Shown here: positions 1-8,954 of the stretch, in pieces
Position numbering within the stretch: the stretch's first letter is position 1
Layout: each line of letters begins with the position of its first letter
Source of the DNA: Bryobacterales bacterium
Lineage (GTDB): Bacteria; Acidobacteriota; Terriglobia; Bryobacterales; UBA6623
Length of the DNA stretch: 36,122 bases
Reading direction: 5' to 3'
Assembly (NCBI GenBank): GCA_028819255.1
Contig: JAPPMB010000020.1
Location: forward strand, 1-36,122
Program-made: the position numbers and the translations under genes
Notes under the pieces: model-generated
Databases searched by the model: none
What the model was told of the DNA's origin: nothing
Seen by the model: only the letters and a program-made list of their open reading frames with translations

Positions 1-1083
1 GACCCAAAAAGTCGTTGTCCAGATTGATATAAGGCTACTCGGCAGGGCTAGGGCGTCGGGATGCTCGCTGCCGTCCCCGGAGACTCGCCACGAGTCCTCG
101 ACCTCGAGTGTTCCCAGGGTGCCCAGCACATGCGTGGCCCTGCCAGCCTTCGTGCTGAGGCAGACCGAGAAGCTCGCGGGAAATTTCCTGTTGCCATGTC
201 CGTACTCCAGGGCCACCTGGACGGTGTCGGGGTTTTCCCGGTAGTCGTGATAGCGATAGAGGCCTCCGTACGCCACGAGGCTGGTGGGGTACAGCTCGCC
301 GGTCAGCATGTGAACCACGTCGATGCCGTGGGACATCCATTGGTCGATGATCCCGCTCGAGAAATCACGGAACAGACGGAACGAGCGGTAGATCTTTGGA
401 TTGAACGGGCGGTCCGGCTTCCCCATCAGGAAGCCCTCCCAGTCGACGTCGCCGTCCCTGACCGACTCGAGGTCTTCTTCCGACTTCGCCCATCGGTACG
501 GGCTGTACATGTTCCAGATGACATCAGCCTTGACGACTTTCCCGATACGGCCTTCCTTGACGATGTCGGCAGCCGAACGGTAGCGAGGGAAGCTCCTGCG
601 TTGGGTGCCGACCTGGATTACCCGGTCTGAACGCTCGGCAGCCCCCATCGCTTCGTTGACTTCCGAGAGGACGTTACCCATCGGTTTCTCTACGTAGACA
701 TCCTTTCCGGCTTCCAGGGCAGACTTCATCATCTTGGCGTGCGTGTGATCAGGCGTGGCGATCATGACCGCGTCGATCTCATCGTCCGCAAGCATGTCTT
801 CGAAACGCCCAAACGCCTTCGGCTCGGCTCCATAGGACTCTGTTACCAGCTTGGCCGCAGCCTGGAGGTGCTTGGTCCAGGTATCGCACACTGCTCCGAC
901 CCGGGCGTTGTACTTGCTGCCGTATTCGATGCATTGCTTGGTCAGCTGCATGCCCCGGACACCGGGACCGATGATGCCGACCTGGATGCGATCGTTTGCG
1001 CTCTGAGCTGATGCCGTGCGCCGCGTGGTGGCAAGCGCAAGGCCCGCAGCCGAGGAGGTTCTGAGAAAGTGACGCCGGTTCAT
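1..1083 (-). CDS. Gfo/Idh/MocA family oxidoreductase, Tat-exported (3' end outside window)
   Basis: Reading the minus strand from an ATG at 1083 gives an open frame of 361 codons that runs off the left edge, so the C-terminus is missing. The N-terminus is a twin-arginine signal (NRRHFLRT, then a short hydrophobic stretch and ASAQ), so the enzyme is probably exported folded. Next comes a Rossmann NAD(P)-binding start (VGIIGPGVRG, residues about 35-44), then the family EKP motif (VEKP, residues 131-134), whose lysine is normally catalytic. The family carries out NAD(P)-dependent oxidation or reduction of sugars and related polyols; the substrate cannot be read from sequence. Exported members are common in Acidobacteriota and Planctomycetota. 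The last dozen codons before the edge read poorly against my memory of the family, and another frame looks more plausible there. Confidence 0.85.
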   Translation of the reverse strand, partial: MNRRHFLRTSSAAGLALATTRRTASAQSANDRIQVGIIGPGVRGMQLTKQCIEYGSKYNARVGAVCDTWTKHLQAAAKLVTESYGAEPKAFGRFEDMLADDEIDAVMIATPDHTHAKMMKSALEAGKDVYVEKPMGNVLSEVNEAMGAAERSDRVIQVGTQRRSFPRYRSAADIVKEGRIGKVVKADVIWNMYSPYRWAKSEEDLESVRDGDVDWEGFLMGKPDRPFNPKIYRSFRLFRDFSSGIIDQWMSHGIDVVHMLTGELYPTSLVAYGGLYRYHDYRENPDTVQVALEYGHGNRKFPASFSVCLSTKAGRATHVLGTLGTLEVEDSWRVSGDGSEHPDALALPSSLISIWTTTFWV

Positions 1084-1200
1084 TGCTGGTTGCGCATATT
1101 GTGCCGCACTTGGCACCCCCGCGGAAATACGGCGGAGACGTCTGCTCCTCCTACAAGCTCGCGCAGGCAGCGCGTTCGCCATCCTGCTGCGATGGGGAAT

Positions 1201-1491
1201 TCACACGCCCGCCTGGATCGATCGTGGACGCGGCCGGGCCTCCGCTTCGCGGTCTCTGCTCACCTTGTGCTGGGCATGAACCAATCGGTTCCGCGTCGCG
1301 GCAACAGCGGCCCAAGGCACTTCCGGCATCAATCTGCGGGTGTCCGAAGTGAGGCGGCTCGCGGTCTCGCCAACGACCTCCACCCGCTTGACTTCGGCCA
1401 AGAAGAAATTCTCGTCCGAGTCGAAATCGGCGCGGGTGCGGTCAGCTCCTTCCAGCATGGCCCGCCGAGCCCAGTCAAGGATGTCCACCAA
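1201..1491 (-). pseudogene. HepT-like (HEPN/DUF86) toxin remnant
   Basis: The frame reads as a HepT/DUF86 protein: ARLVDILDWARRAM, then EVVGETASRL and EVPWAAVAATRNRLVHA. HEPN ribonucleases use an R-x4-6-H-x-Y site. The RNRLVH part is present, but the tyrosine position is glutamine (HAQ). Everything after it is unrelated Arg/Pro-rich sequence, so the normal C-terminal helix is lost. Homology already begins a few codons upstream of the only available start, a TTG at 1491. The piece directly follows a nucleotidyltransferase-like fragment, the usual MNT-HepT order. I read it as a decayed toxin; it may still be transcribed but should be inactive. Confidence 0.55.
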
Positions 1492-1620
1492 TCGCGCCCT
1501 GTTCTTCGACGTACTGCACCTCGGCCGCGATCAGCACCGCTTGCCGGGAATGGCGACTTAGTTCCTCGACCGCCAAACCCCGGAACGCACTTGGCGTCAG
1601 GGCGCCTTTTCGGGAACCGG
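1475..1620 (-). pseudogene. MNT-type nucleotidyltransferase C-terminal fragment (HepT partner)
   Basis: In the frame ending at 1475 the residues ELSRHSRQAVLIAAEVQYVEE match the typical tail of small MNT nucleotidyltransferases (LSxxFRxxVxxxAxVxY), which detoxify HepT toxins by AMPylation. The catalytic GSx10DxD region expected some 60 residues earlier is not visible in any frame upstream, so only the tail survives. It overlaps the start of the HepT remnant, as in intact modules. Region 1620-1851 holds no further recognisable coding sequence. Confidence 0.4.
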
Positions 1621-1851
1621 ATTCCCAAAGGTCTTCTAACACCGTTTCCTTGTGTTCTCGCGGTACTCTTCGGCAATGGCTTCTGCGAGTACTGGCGCGA
1701 GGGAAATCGGTCCAATCGATGAGGTGCCCTCTGGAACCGCGACGGCCGGATTGAGACCCACCGACGTAGTTGCACATGGGCGGGCCGGAGCGGCGATTCC
1801 CATGCGGAGCCCTCTTGCGATCGAGTCGCCTTCGAGGGGCCTGAACCGCAA

Positions 1852-4800
1852 CTAGAAGAAGAGCCGTGCTCCGAACTGGAGTTGGAGCGGGCTGACACCC
1901 GGAACCTGGCGGTTGTTGCGGTCATAATCGCCGCTTTCGGTCCGCAGGCGCATGAACCGCGGCTGCGGGCCAGCCAACTCGCCCGTCTCCAGGTCCAGCC
2001 CCGGGCCGAAGGTCGTGTTGAAGCCCGCGAACTCGACGTTCTCAAGGTTGAAGGCATTGAAGAGTTCGGCCGACAGCTGGACGAACACTCGCTCCGTGAC
2101 GGGGATGTTCTTCATCACTCTCATGTCGAAGTTCGACATCCCGCGGTTGCGGAAGGCGTTGCGCCCGAGAAACCTTCCCGGAGCGCTCAGCCCTCGGTCT
2201 CCTCCGCTGGATCGATCCCCGTTCAGGTCTCGTCCGGCCCGCGGGTTGATGGGCGGTCCCGAGGTGATGCGAGCGATTCCGGACCACGTGATGCCGAATG
2301 GCAGCGCAAGGACCGCATTGGACGTGAACTGGTGGCGAATGTCGTGGTTGGCCGGCCCGTAGTCGCTGCCCAGGGCAAAGGGGTCGTTGTATCCGAACCC
2401 CGTCGCGCTGCGCTCGTTGTCGTCATCCGAAAAGGTCTGCGACCAGGTGTAGAACGCCTCCCATTGGAGAGAGCTTCCGGGCCGGTACTTTGCGGATACC
2501 GTCACGCCACGGTAGAGCGACCTCGCGGACGACTCTCGGACCGTGACCGACCCCAGAGAGGCGACCGGGCGGTTCCTGGCGTCGATGAACGGGATCATCG
2601 CCGGATCCCCGGGACGCACTACCGGAGCGGGAAGGTTGAAGTCCCTGTTGCGTTGCAGGTTGGCGGTATTGACGTGGTGGAGGTCAACTCCGGCGACGAG
2701 AACCGGCGTGACTTCGTGGTCGATGCCCGCCGTGAACGCGACCGACCGCGGATTCCGGTAGTCGTCGGCCACGGTAATCGGCTGTGCTCCAGCGAACGGA
2801 TCCGTTCCGCCGCCGGCGACGCGCTGTACCTGCTCGGCAGCGAACACCGGAATCCTCCCCAGTGCGAATTCATTGAGGTCTATCCCTGCGGCGATGAACT
2901 GCCGATAGACGGTCCGCTCGGTCGTCGGCAGCGCGATGGACAGGTTTCCGGGCGTTTCGCGGAAGTTGTTGACGGGATCGGAGAGCAGGAGCAGCGGGGT
3001 CGCGGCATAGTAGATTCCGAAGCTCCCACGGACCACGGTACGGCTCGACTTGGGAAATGGGCGGTAGGCGAAGCCGAAGCGCGGCATCAGCTGGTCGGTG
3101 GCGTCCGGAATGACCGTCGGATCGGTGTGCCCGAAGGGAAGCTTCGCGCTGCGGACTCGGTCGACCAGCGCGACGTTGCCGGCCTGCGGGTCAGGGTTGG
3201 CCTGCGCTTCCCAGCGCACGCCATAGTTGAGGGTCACCCGCGGGCTGATCCGCCAGCTGTCGAGCGCGAACAGCGCGAGCTGGCTCTGGTCCATGTCGGT
3301 GCGCAGGTTCCCGATCTGGCGCAGGTAGATTCCCGCGCAATCGAACCGGTTCGCAATCTCGCCTCCACTCGAAAGGCAGTCGAGATGGTGGTCGGCATTC
3401 GACCCGAACAGGATGAACCGGCCGAATTGGTGGAATCCGAAGGTCTGGCCGGCGCTCAGCCGGCTGTAGTCCACTCCAAGCTTCACGCTGTGGCCTCGGC
3501 TGGTCACCGACACGGCATTGTTCACCTGGATTCGTGTGTCGTGCTGGACCGTGGGAAGGAAGCTGCGGGCTCCGAACCGCCCGATCGTGGACTGAACCAG
3601 CGGATTGGAGGCGTTGTTCAGACGCGGACGCTCCTCGCGGCTGGCCGTGATTCGTGCTTCGTTGATCCAGGCGGACGTCAAGAGACTTGTCAGCTGGGCG
3701 GTGAAGTACTGGATCGAGTCCTTCTCGGTTCCGTTGTTGCTCAGAGCCCGGTTGGTCCGAGACTGGCGGGGATTCCCCGTCGTGGAGGTGTTGAGTGCCG
3801 TGGCGCTCGACGCGTTGTAGCGAAATGTCAGCGTCTGCGTGCCGCGCAGATGGACATCCAATCTCGGTGTCAGGGCCCAGGCGTCGTTCGTGGATTCGAA
3901 CGGTTCCTCCAGGCTTCGGTAGTGATTGAAGGCTTCCGGCCCCGCGGCCCCGGATGTGCCTGCGAGTCGCGGGAACTCGACGTGTCTGGGCGTGTCGGCC
4001 GACTGACGTTCGAAGGCGGCGAACAAGAACGCCTGGTTCGGGACGAGCGGGCCACCCAGGGAGCCTCCGGATTGCCGGAGGGTTTCGAGCACCTTCGCAC
4101 CGAATGGGTCCTCGGCCCCCAATCCGCGGTCGCGGACCTGGTGGAAGGCGTCGCCGCGCACCTGATTGGTCCCCCCTTTGGTGATCACGTTGAGGATGCC
4201 GCCGGATGAACGCCCGTATTCGGCGGTGTATCCTGCGGCGACGGCCTGGAACTCCCGGATGGCGCTCTGCGGCACCGTGATGATGGAATTGGACCGCTCT
4301 CCCCCACGGATGCCGCCGAAGAACGGCTGGTTGTAGTCGGTTCCGTCGACCATCACGTTGGAGTTGATGCCTCGTTGTCCGACGAACGACAGCTGGCCGC
4401 GCTGGCGATCGACCTGAACGGTCGGCGTGAGCAGGGCGAAGTCCTGGAACCGGCGACCGTTGATCGGCAAGTCGCGAATCGCCGTGGGGTCCACGATGTT
4501 GTCCGAGGTTGATTGGGCCGGGTCGATCAACGACGCCGAGACCTCGATTTCCGACCTCGTTTCCTCGACCTGCAGAGTGATGTCCGCACGGACGGTGGTT
4601 CCGACTCTGAGCGAGACGCCGTCGAGGGACGAGTCCGCAAATCCCTCCATTCCGGCCCTGATGGTGTACGATCCCGGATCCAGGCTCGAAGCTTGGTATT
4701 CCCCGTTCTTGTTCGATTGCAGCGTGCGCGCCACCCCGGTGGCGTCGTTGACGACAGTAACTCGCGCCTCGGCGACGGAAGCGCCGAGCGCGTCGAGGAC

Positions 4801-5052
4801 GAGGCCGGTGATTCGGCCCTTGTGGGCGTCAGTCTGGGCGGAAGCCGAGGCGGTACAAGCGATGAAGAGAAGGGCATGTCGAATCAGCCCCGGGAAGACG
4901 CCACGACCAATTCCTGTTCGAGTCGTGCAAACGAGGCGATGATTCTCCTGATCCGACAACATTCCCGATACCAGAAAGCGCAGGTTGCCGCCGCATGCAG
5001 GATTCATGAAGACTTGAATTCCAATCAGACAGCGAGGTTTGATCTTAAACAT
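1852..5052 (-). CDS. Oar-type TonB-dependent receptor with carboxypeptidase-regulatory-like domain
   Basis: 1066 codons, outer-membrane receptor. A signal peptide is visible at residues about 50-73 (HALLFIACTASASAQ). The annotated start is the longest possible; ATGs at 5007 or 4962 would put the signal nearer the N-terminus, and no ribosome-binding site clearly decides. After the signal comes a Cna-B/carboxypeptidase-regulatory-like domain (GRITGLVLDALGASVAEA to about residue 165). The plug follows (LPINGRRFQDFALLTP, GIRGGERSNSIITVPQ, AEYGRSSGGILNVITKGG), then a long barrel ending in FGARLFF with a terminal aromatic residue, as needed for outer-membrane insertion. This is the architecture of the large receptor families of Acidobacteriota. 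The substrate is unknown. It lies downstream of, and co-directional with, the decarboxylase gene at 5344-6921. Confidence 0.9.
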   Translation of the reverse strand: MFKIKPRCLIGIQVFMNPACGGNLRFLVSGMLSDQENHRLVCTTRTGIGRGVFPGLIRHALLFIACTASASAQTDAHKGRITGLVLDALGASVAEARVTVVNDATGVARTLQSNKNGEYQASSLDPGSYTIRAGMEGFADSSLDGVSLRVGTTVRADITLQVEETRSEIEVSASLIDPAQSTSDNIVDPTAIRDLPINGRRFQDFALLTPTVQVDRQRGQLSFVGQRGINSNVMVDGTDYNQPFFGGIRGGERSNSIITVPQSAIREFQAVAAGYTAEYGRSSGGILNVITKGGTNQVRGDAFHQVRDRGLGAEDPFGAKVLETLRQSGGSLGGPLVPNQAFLFAAFERQSADTPRHVEFPRLAGTSGAAGPEAFNHYRSLEEPFESTNDAWALTPRLDVHLRGTQTLTFRYNASSATALNTSTTGNPRQSRTNRALSNNGTEKDSIQYFTAQLTSLLTSAWINEARITASREERPRLNNASNPLVQSTIGRFGARSFLPTVQHDTRIQVNNAVSVTSRGHSVKLGVDYSRLSAGQTFGFHQFGRFILFGSNADHHLDCLSSGGEIANRFDCAGIYLRQIGNLRTDMDQSQLALFALDSWRISPRVTLNYGVRWEAQANPDPQAGNVALVDRVRSAKLPFGHTDPTVIPDATDQLMPRFGFAYRPFPKSSRTVVRGSFGIYYAATPLLLLSDPVNNFRETPGNLSIALPTTERTVYRQFIAAGIDLNEFALGRIPVFAAEQVQRVAGGGTDPFAGAQPITVADDYRNPRSVAFTAGIDHEVTPVLVAGVDLHHVNTANLQRNRDFNLPAPVVRPGDPAMIPFIDARNRPVASLGSVTVRESSARSLYRGVTVSAKYRPGSSLQWEAFYTWSQTFSDDDNERSATGFGYNDPFALGSDYGPANHDIRHQFTSNAVLALPFGITWSGIARITSGPPINPRAGRDLNGDRSSGGDRGLSAPGRFLGRNAFRNRGMSNFDMRVMKNIPVTERVFVQLSAELFNAFNLENVEFAGFNTTFGPGLDLETGELAGPQPRFMRLRTESGDYDRNNRQVPGVSPLQLQFGARLFF

Positions 5053-5059
5053 TCGGAAC

Positions 5060-5343
5060 GGGTGGTGCTCGAGGTAGGGATCGTTGCGGTCGATGCGGTA
5101 GGGCGGGAATGTGGGGGGCAGGGGCCGGCTGAACCCGTCGACGAGGGAGAGTGTGAGCGCCAGCGACTGAGATGCTGGACGCTGCCCGGCGTGCGCGGAG
5201 CACGGTTGGGGCCGATGGCCGCGTAGGCGATGGTGGAGTTCACCCCGAAGCGGGCCAGCGCCGCCTCGGCCAGTTTCGCCGCGACGAGGGGCAGCCCGAG
5301 CGACGGCAGGGCTTCGATCATGAACAGCCTGCTGGCGGCCTTA
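5060..5343 (-). other. Possible decayed coding remnant between decarboxylase and receptor
   Basis: Directly after the decarboxylase stop, the minus strand reads like protein for about 45 codons (LFMIEALPSLGLPLVAAK, then LAEAALARFGVN). It then becomes Ser/Arg/Pro-rich, while a neighbouring frame takes over with protein-like residues (ALTLSLVDGFSRPLPP). This pattern suggests a gene piece with a frameshift. I do not recognise the family with any certainty, and no intact start-to-stop gene can be supported. Confidence 0.25.
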
Positions 5344-6921
5344 TCAGCAGTGCATGGTCAGCCGGCGCTGATCCTTGTGCCGCAACTGCCGGCTGTCGAA
5401 TCCGTGGTGCCTCGAAAAGTCCACGGTGTCGAGGAACTTGAAGGTCTCCTCGAACGACGCCAGCAAGTGGTCGGCCATACGGCGGGTCAGGTTGTTCTTG
5501 ACCACGATCCGGAACATGGTCTGGTCCGGATCTCCGTCGCGGTAGAGCGGCAGCCGTTCCTCGGTGAGAGGGTGCTCGAAGGACCGCTTGTAGCCGCCGA
5601 CGTACCAGTGATGCTGCGAGAGCGCGTGCTGGAGATCAATGTCGTCATAGGTGAAGCCGCAGGCGGGGTTCAGCGAGGCGGCGACAACCGGCAGGCATCC
5701 TTCGTCGCCGTGATCGAGGAAGACGAAGCGCGGGTGTCCGTTCCAGGTCATGGCCTTCAGGCCGTCTCGGATGTAATTGGCGTTGCCCATCATGTTCTCG
5801 CAGACCTGTCGGTAGCCGGCCAGCCCGTAGCGCAGGAACTTGTAGTACTGGACGTAGACACCGCTCGCGGGCCGGGAGAAGTTGAGGGTGTAGGAATCCG
5901 CCTTCCCGCCGAGGTAGGTCACCGAAGTCGCGACGTGTTCGCTCAGGTCGGCCCTTTGCCGCCAGACAATCCAGCCGGTGCCGCAGCAGGATTCGCCGTA
6001 CTTGTGGCCGCTGGCCGATATGGACAGTATGTTCGGCAGGCGGAAGTCCCAGGGTGGGAGGTCCTGGAAGGGCGCGATGAAGCCGCCCGAGGCGGCGTCC
6101 ACGTGGATGCCGACCTGCAGCCCGCGCTCCCGGTTGATTTCCTCGACCAGCGGACTGACCTCCCAGACCGGGTCGTAGTGCCCGCCGTAGTGGTTGCCCA
6201 TGATGCAGACCACGCCGATGGTCCGTTCGTCCACCGCCTCCCGGATCTGCCCGGGGTCCACGGTGAAGGTCCCGTTCCGGGGCTGGATCAGCCGCGGCTC
6301 GATGTCCAGGTAGCGGAATAGCTTTTCCCAGGCGGCCTGGAAGCACGACGAGATCACCAAGTTCGGCAGCTCGCCCCGGACCGCCTGGAAGCTCTTCCCG
6401 GTCCGCGTCGCGTACCAGCGTCGCCAGCGGAACTTGAGCGCGAGGCCGGCAAGCAGGCACGCTTCGGTGGACCCCACGGTGCCCGCGCCCGGAAAGACAA
6501 GGTATTCCTCGAAGTCCTCGGGTTCCGGGCAGTGCCAGAGCCGCGCGATCATGTTCACGACGGCGTCGTGGAGTTCGTAGGAGCGGGGATAGACCGTCTG
6601 GTCGGCGAGGTTGATGCGCAGCCCCATCATGGCTACCGCTTCCTCGTCCTCTTCGAACTCGACGTTGACGTAGGAGGAGGTGTTCAGCTTCTGGTTGAAG
6701 TCAATGGCGTGGCTGTTTTCGATGATGGTCCGCACCGCCTTCGCGGACATGCCCCGCGGCGGAATGCCGGCGACGGCGGACGGCGCTTCGAGCGCCGCCT
6801 TCGAATAGTAGTAGCTGGTGTCGGACGCCTGCCGCGTCTGCTCCAGTTCGTCCCGCAGACTCGCGATTTCCTGCCGGAGCTCCTGTACGAGCGCGCTCAT
6901 GGGGTTCGCCTCGTCGCTCAT
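5344..6921 (-). CDS. Glutamate decarboxylase-like PLP-dependent enzyme (group II decarboxylase)
   Basis: About 525 residues, group II PLP-dependent decarboxylase. The pyridoxal-phosphate lysine lies in SASGHKYG and the cofactor aspartate in HVDAASGG (K310 and D278 when counted from the GTG at 6930). Earlier motifs include FPGAGTVGSTEA, where the phosphate-binding residues lie. The family converts L-glutamate to GABA plus CO2, consuming a proton. The N-terminus has a short coiled-coil-like segment (LVQELRQEIASLRDELEQ) not usual in E. coli GadB. I prefer ATG 6921 over GTG 6930; a GAGGG stretch lies upstream. No GABA antiporter (GadC) is adjacent, so an acid-resistance role is not supported by context. 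It may form a transcription unit with the receptor downstream. Another acidic amino acid could be the substrate. Confidence 0.85.
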   Translation of the reverse strand: MSDEANPMSALVQELRQEIASLRDELEQTRQASDTSYYYSKAALEAPSAVAGIPPRGMSAKAVRTIIENSHAIDFNQKLNTSSYVNVEFEEDEEAVAMMGLRINLADQTVYPRSYELHDAVVNMIARLWHCPEPEDFEEYLVFPGAGTVGSTEACLLAGLALKFRWRRWYATRTGKSFQAVRGELPNLVISSCFQAAWEKLFRYLDIEPRLIQPRNGTFTVDPGQIREAVDERTIGVVCIMGNHYGGHYDPVWEVSPLVEEINRERGLQVGIHVDAASGGFIAPFQDLPPWDFRLPNILSISASGHKYGESCCGTGWIVWRQRADLSEHVATSVTYLGGKADSYTLNFSRPASGVYVQYYKFLRYGLAGYRQVCENMMGNANYIRDGLKAMTWNGHPRFVFLDHGDEGCLPVVAASLNPACGFTYDDIDLQHALSQHHWYVGGYKRSFEHPLTEERLPLYRDGDPDQTMFRIVVKNNLTRRMADHLLASFEETFKFLDTVDFSRHHGFDSRQLRHKDQRRLTMHC

Positions 6922-6930
6922 GCCGCTCAC

Positions 6931-7396
6931 CCTCGCTCCCAGGTCCGCGACGCCGAGCTAACTCCCCGGCAGCCCGAACACCCTCATCCGACCTCCGCCG
7001 CGCCCAATACGCGATGATCACATATCAACGCGAGCCCGTGCAAATCAAGCTGGGGGCGGTGGATTGTGTTATGGACGCTAGGCGCTCATGATCGGCATCT
7101 CGACCACCCCGCCTGCATGGAACCTTTCGCATCCGAACTGCCGCACGGCATGGCGGGATCCGTGCCGCCGTCGCGTCCGGCAGCCGTGCCAGAGTAGGGT
7201 CGGCGGAAGCGGGCCAAGATCGTAGCGCGAACCGGCCCGGTGCGCAGCGTCGCTCTGTGTCCCCGGAAACAAGACGGACGTCAGTCGTCCGCCTCGAGCC
7301 CTGCCTGCACAGTGGACACACCATAAACCGAGACGACCGTTCGGCGGTCGGTCTGTAAAGCGGGCGACGCCCGCCCCGCTTCCGCCGGGTAGTGAG
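6931..7396. other. Non-coding stretch before mobile-element remnants
   Basis: No reading frame here gives recognisable protein on either strand. It contains the upstream region of the decarboxylase and a GC-rich hairpin-like stretch near 7362-7385 in front of the IS110-type fragment. I see no RNA gene. Confidence 0.3.
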
Positions 7397-7750
7397 GTGA
7401 TGATGACACAACCCGTCACCGTGGCCTCCGGGGCCGTGGCGGACCATTTCGACCCCGACTCCCTGGAGGTCCTCCGTCCCCGCGTCGCGAGACTCGAAGC
7501 CCACGAGATGCAGGTGGAGGCCACCGTGCGGCTGTGCGAGCCCGGCATGGACCGCCCTCTGCGCGCCACGCGGGAGTTCAGCGCGCTGCCCAAGGGGCTG
7601 TGCGAACCGACCGGGCGGTGCAGGGGGCACGCCGTCCCCGCGGCCGCGATCGAGGGCACCGGCATCTTCTGGTAGGCGCCCTACGAGGCTCTGGAGGATG
7701 CCGGCCTGCAGGTCGAGCTGTTCCACGCGCAGCACACTCATCAGTCCACG
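7397..7750 (+). pseudogene. IS110-family transposase N-terminal fragment
   Basis: The plus strand reads as the start of an IS110/IS116/IS902 transposase: EVLRPRVARLEAHEMQVEA, then EPG, TREFSALPKGL, AAAIEGTGIFW, and after an in-frame TAG at 7673, APYEALEDAGLQVELFHAQHTHQ. Intact members have LDVHK at the first catalytic site, while this copy has LEAHE, so the first DEDD aspartate is lost. Sequence similarity stops around 7750, well before the rest of the RuvC-like domain and the Tnp20 domain. It is a dead fragment, damaged by a nonsense mutation, a catalytic substitution and truncation. Confidence 0.7.
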
Positions 7751-7896
7751 AAACTGCAGGCACTTCATCTCTCCTTGGTGTTGTCTCGGCGGCAGGCAGG
7801 GGGCCTCCGGACCCTGCGCGCGCGGCTGTGCCTGATTCCAATCCGGGCGGCCACCGCGGGTGGCAGCCAGGGCCCCAGCAGTCGGCACAGGCCGCA

Positions 7897-8290
7897 TCAT
7901 GGCCGTTCTCCCGGGTGCCCTCGCCGGCTCGGCGCGGTGGCTGGCTGGGTGCGCCAGTGCTGTTTGCAGCGCTCGAGATGGGACTCGACGTGCTGCCAGT
8001 AGGCTGTTGGGAAAGATCCGCCGCGCGCCTCCTCCTGCGGGCCCTCGAAGTAGCGCAAGCTGGCAATCGGCTGGGCGTCGCGCCGGTCGATGAGGGCAAA
8101 GGACTTGCGCAAGCAGCCCCGCGGCAGGGTCTGCCGGACCGTCTCCAGTGGGATGTCGGCGCGGTGCCAGTCCGCTGCCAGTCGCTCGTCGGCAGCCGTG
8201 AAGGGTGCTTGCACGCAGGAGGGCCGGGCCAGCAGCTACCGCACGCATTCGACGTAGGCGGCGCCGCTGCCGTCCGAAGCTGCTGAAGCG
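7897..8290 (-). pseudogene. Conserved protein of unknown function, broken by a stop codon
   Basis: The minus-strand frame from about 8255 down to 7897 reads as one protein interrupted by a TAG: AAYVECVR, stop, LLARPSCVQAPFTAADERLAADWHR, then IPLETVRQTLPRGCLRKSFALIDR, LRYFEGPQEEARG and YWQHVESHLERC. The pattern (a helical protein with 'AADERLAxxW', 'GIPLExV', 'LGCLRKxxALI', 'SLRYF') resembles a small conserved protein I have met in acidobacterial genomes, but I cannot name a function. The internal stop suggests it is no longer made intact. Confidence 0.4.
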
Positions 8291-8464
8291 GCCGCTGCCG
8301 AGCGCGACGGGGCAGCCTGGTAAGGCCAGAAGGCTGGCGCGAGGCCCGGTGCTGATTCGGTGCGGGCTCGATCTCGGAGACTCTCCTGGCCGCCAGTTCG
8401 GCCAATTGGCGCCCCAGTGCCGAGCGGCTCCTGCCCAGTCGGCGCGCCAGTGCGGCCCGCTCGA

Positions 8465-8635
8465 AGAATACACCATCGCTTCCGCCGGCAGCGCCCGCTT
8501 CCGCCGGATGGCACGTCCGCACTCCCGCAGCGCTGCCCGGACCGCACGCAGGGGGAACACCTTGGCGACGCCCCCCACGCTCAAGTAGTCTGAGAGCCGC
8601 GCCCCTCCGGGAAGAACGGCTCGAGTTCTCGCCAT
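8465..8635 (-). pseudogene. IS4-type transposase N-terminal fragment
   Basis: The minus strand from 8635 encodes ARLSDYLSVGGVAKVFP followed by VRAALRECGRAIRRKRALPAEAMVY. This matches the N-terminal domain of IS4-family transposases (GxRLSDYxSxGxLAxVFPxxxVxxxL, ending RxLPAxxxVY). Directly after MVY the frame becomes low-complexity, and a neighbouring frame reads ERAALARRLGRSRSALGRQ, a helix-turn-helix-like stretch. No DDE domain follows. This is a truncated fragment joined to unrelated sequence. Confidence 0.5.
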
Positions 8636-8954
8636 GGCGGATCCTCCGCCGCTCTCTCAGCACACACTAGTTTGGCCGTTGTACGTCCTTATGTTAACAA
8701 TATTGGAGCTAGAGTCCTTGCTTCACCGGTGCCCCTAGTCGCTACAGTGGATAATCGTATCGAGGCTACTGCTGGCTCTACCGATGTGATCTTGAGGTTT
8801 GCACCTTCGGCGGCAAGGTCGTCATGTGGGCAGGCAAGGCCACTGCGATGGCTGTTTGGTGCCGAGCGACCATCCGACTTGGGAACCAGTTCCGAGGCCG
8901 AGCAACCCTTTGTGATCCGCGAGGCTCTTGGACGAAGCGGACACTATAGAAAGC

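Noticed and set aside
1882..4209. Long plus-strand open frame opposite the first TonB receptor
   Set aside because: It is a shadow of the receptor gene: the residues are Arg/Val/Glu-rich without motifs, whereas the minus strand gives a complete receptor.
7025..8635. 536-codon minus-strand open frame
   Set aside because: Only its first 55 or so codons resemble a protein (IS4-type start); the rest is low-complexity sequence, while fragments of known families lie in other frames.
8945..8950. TATAGA as -10 of the channel gene
   Set aside because: It lies only four bases before the ATG, so transcription would start inside the coding sequence.
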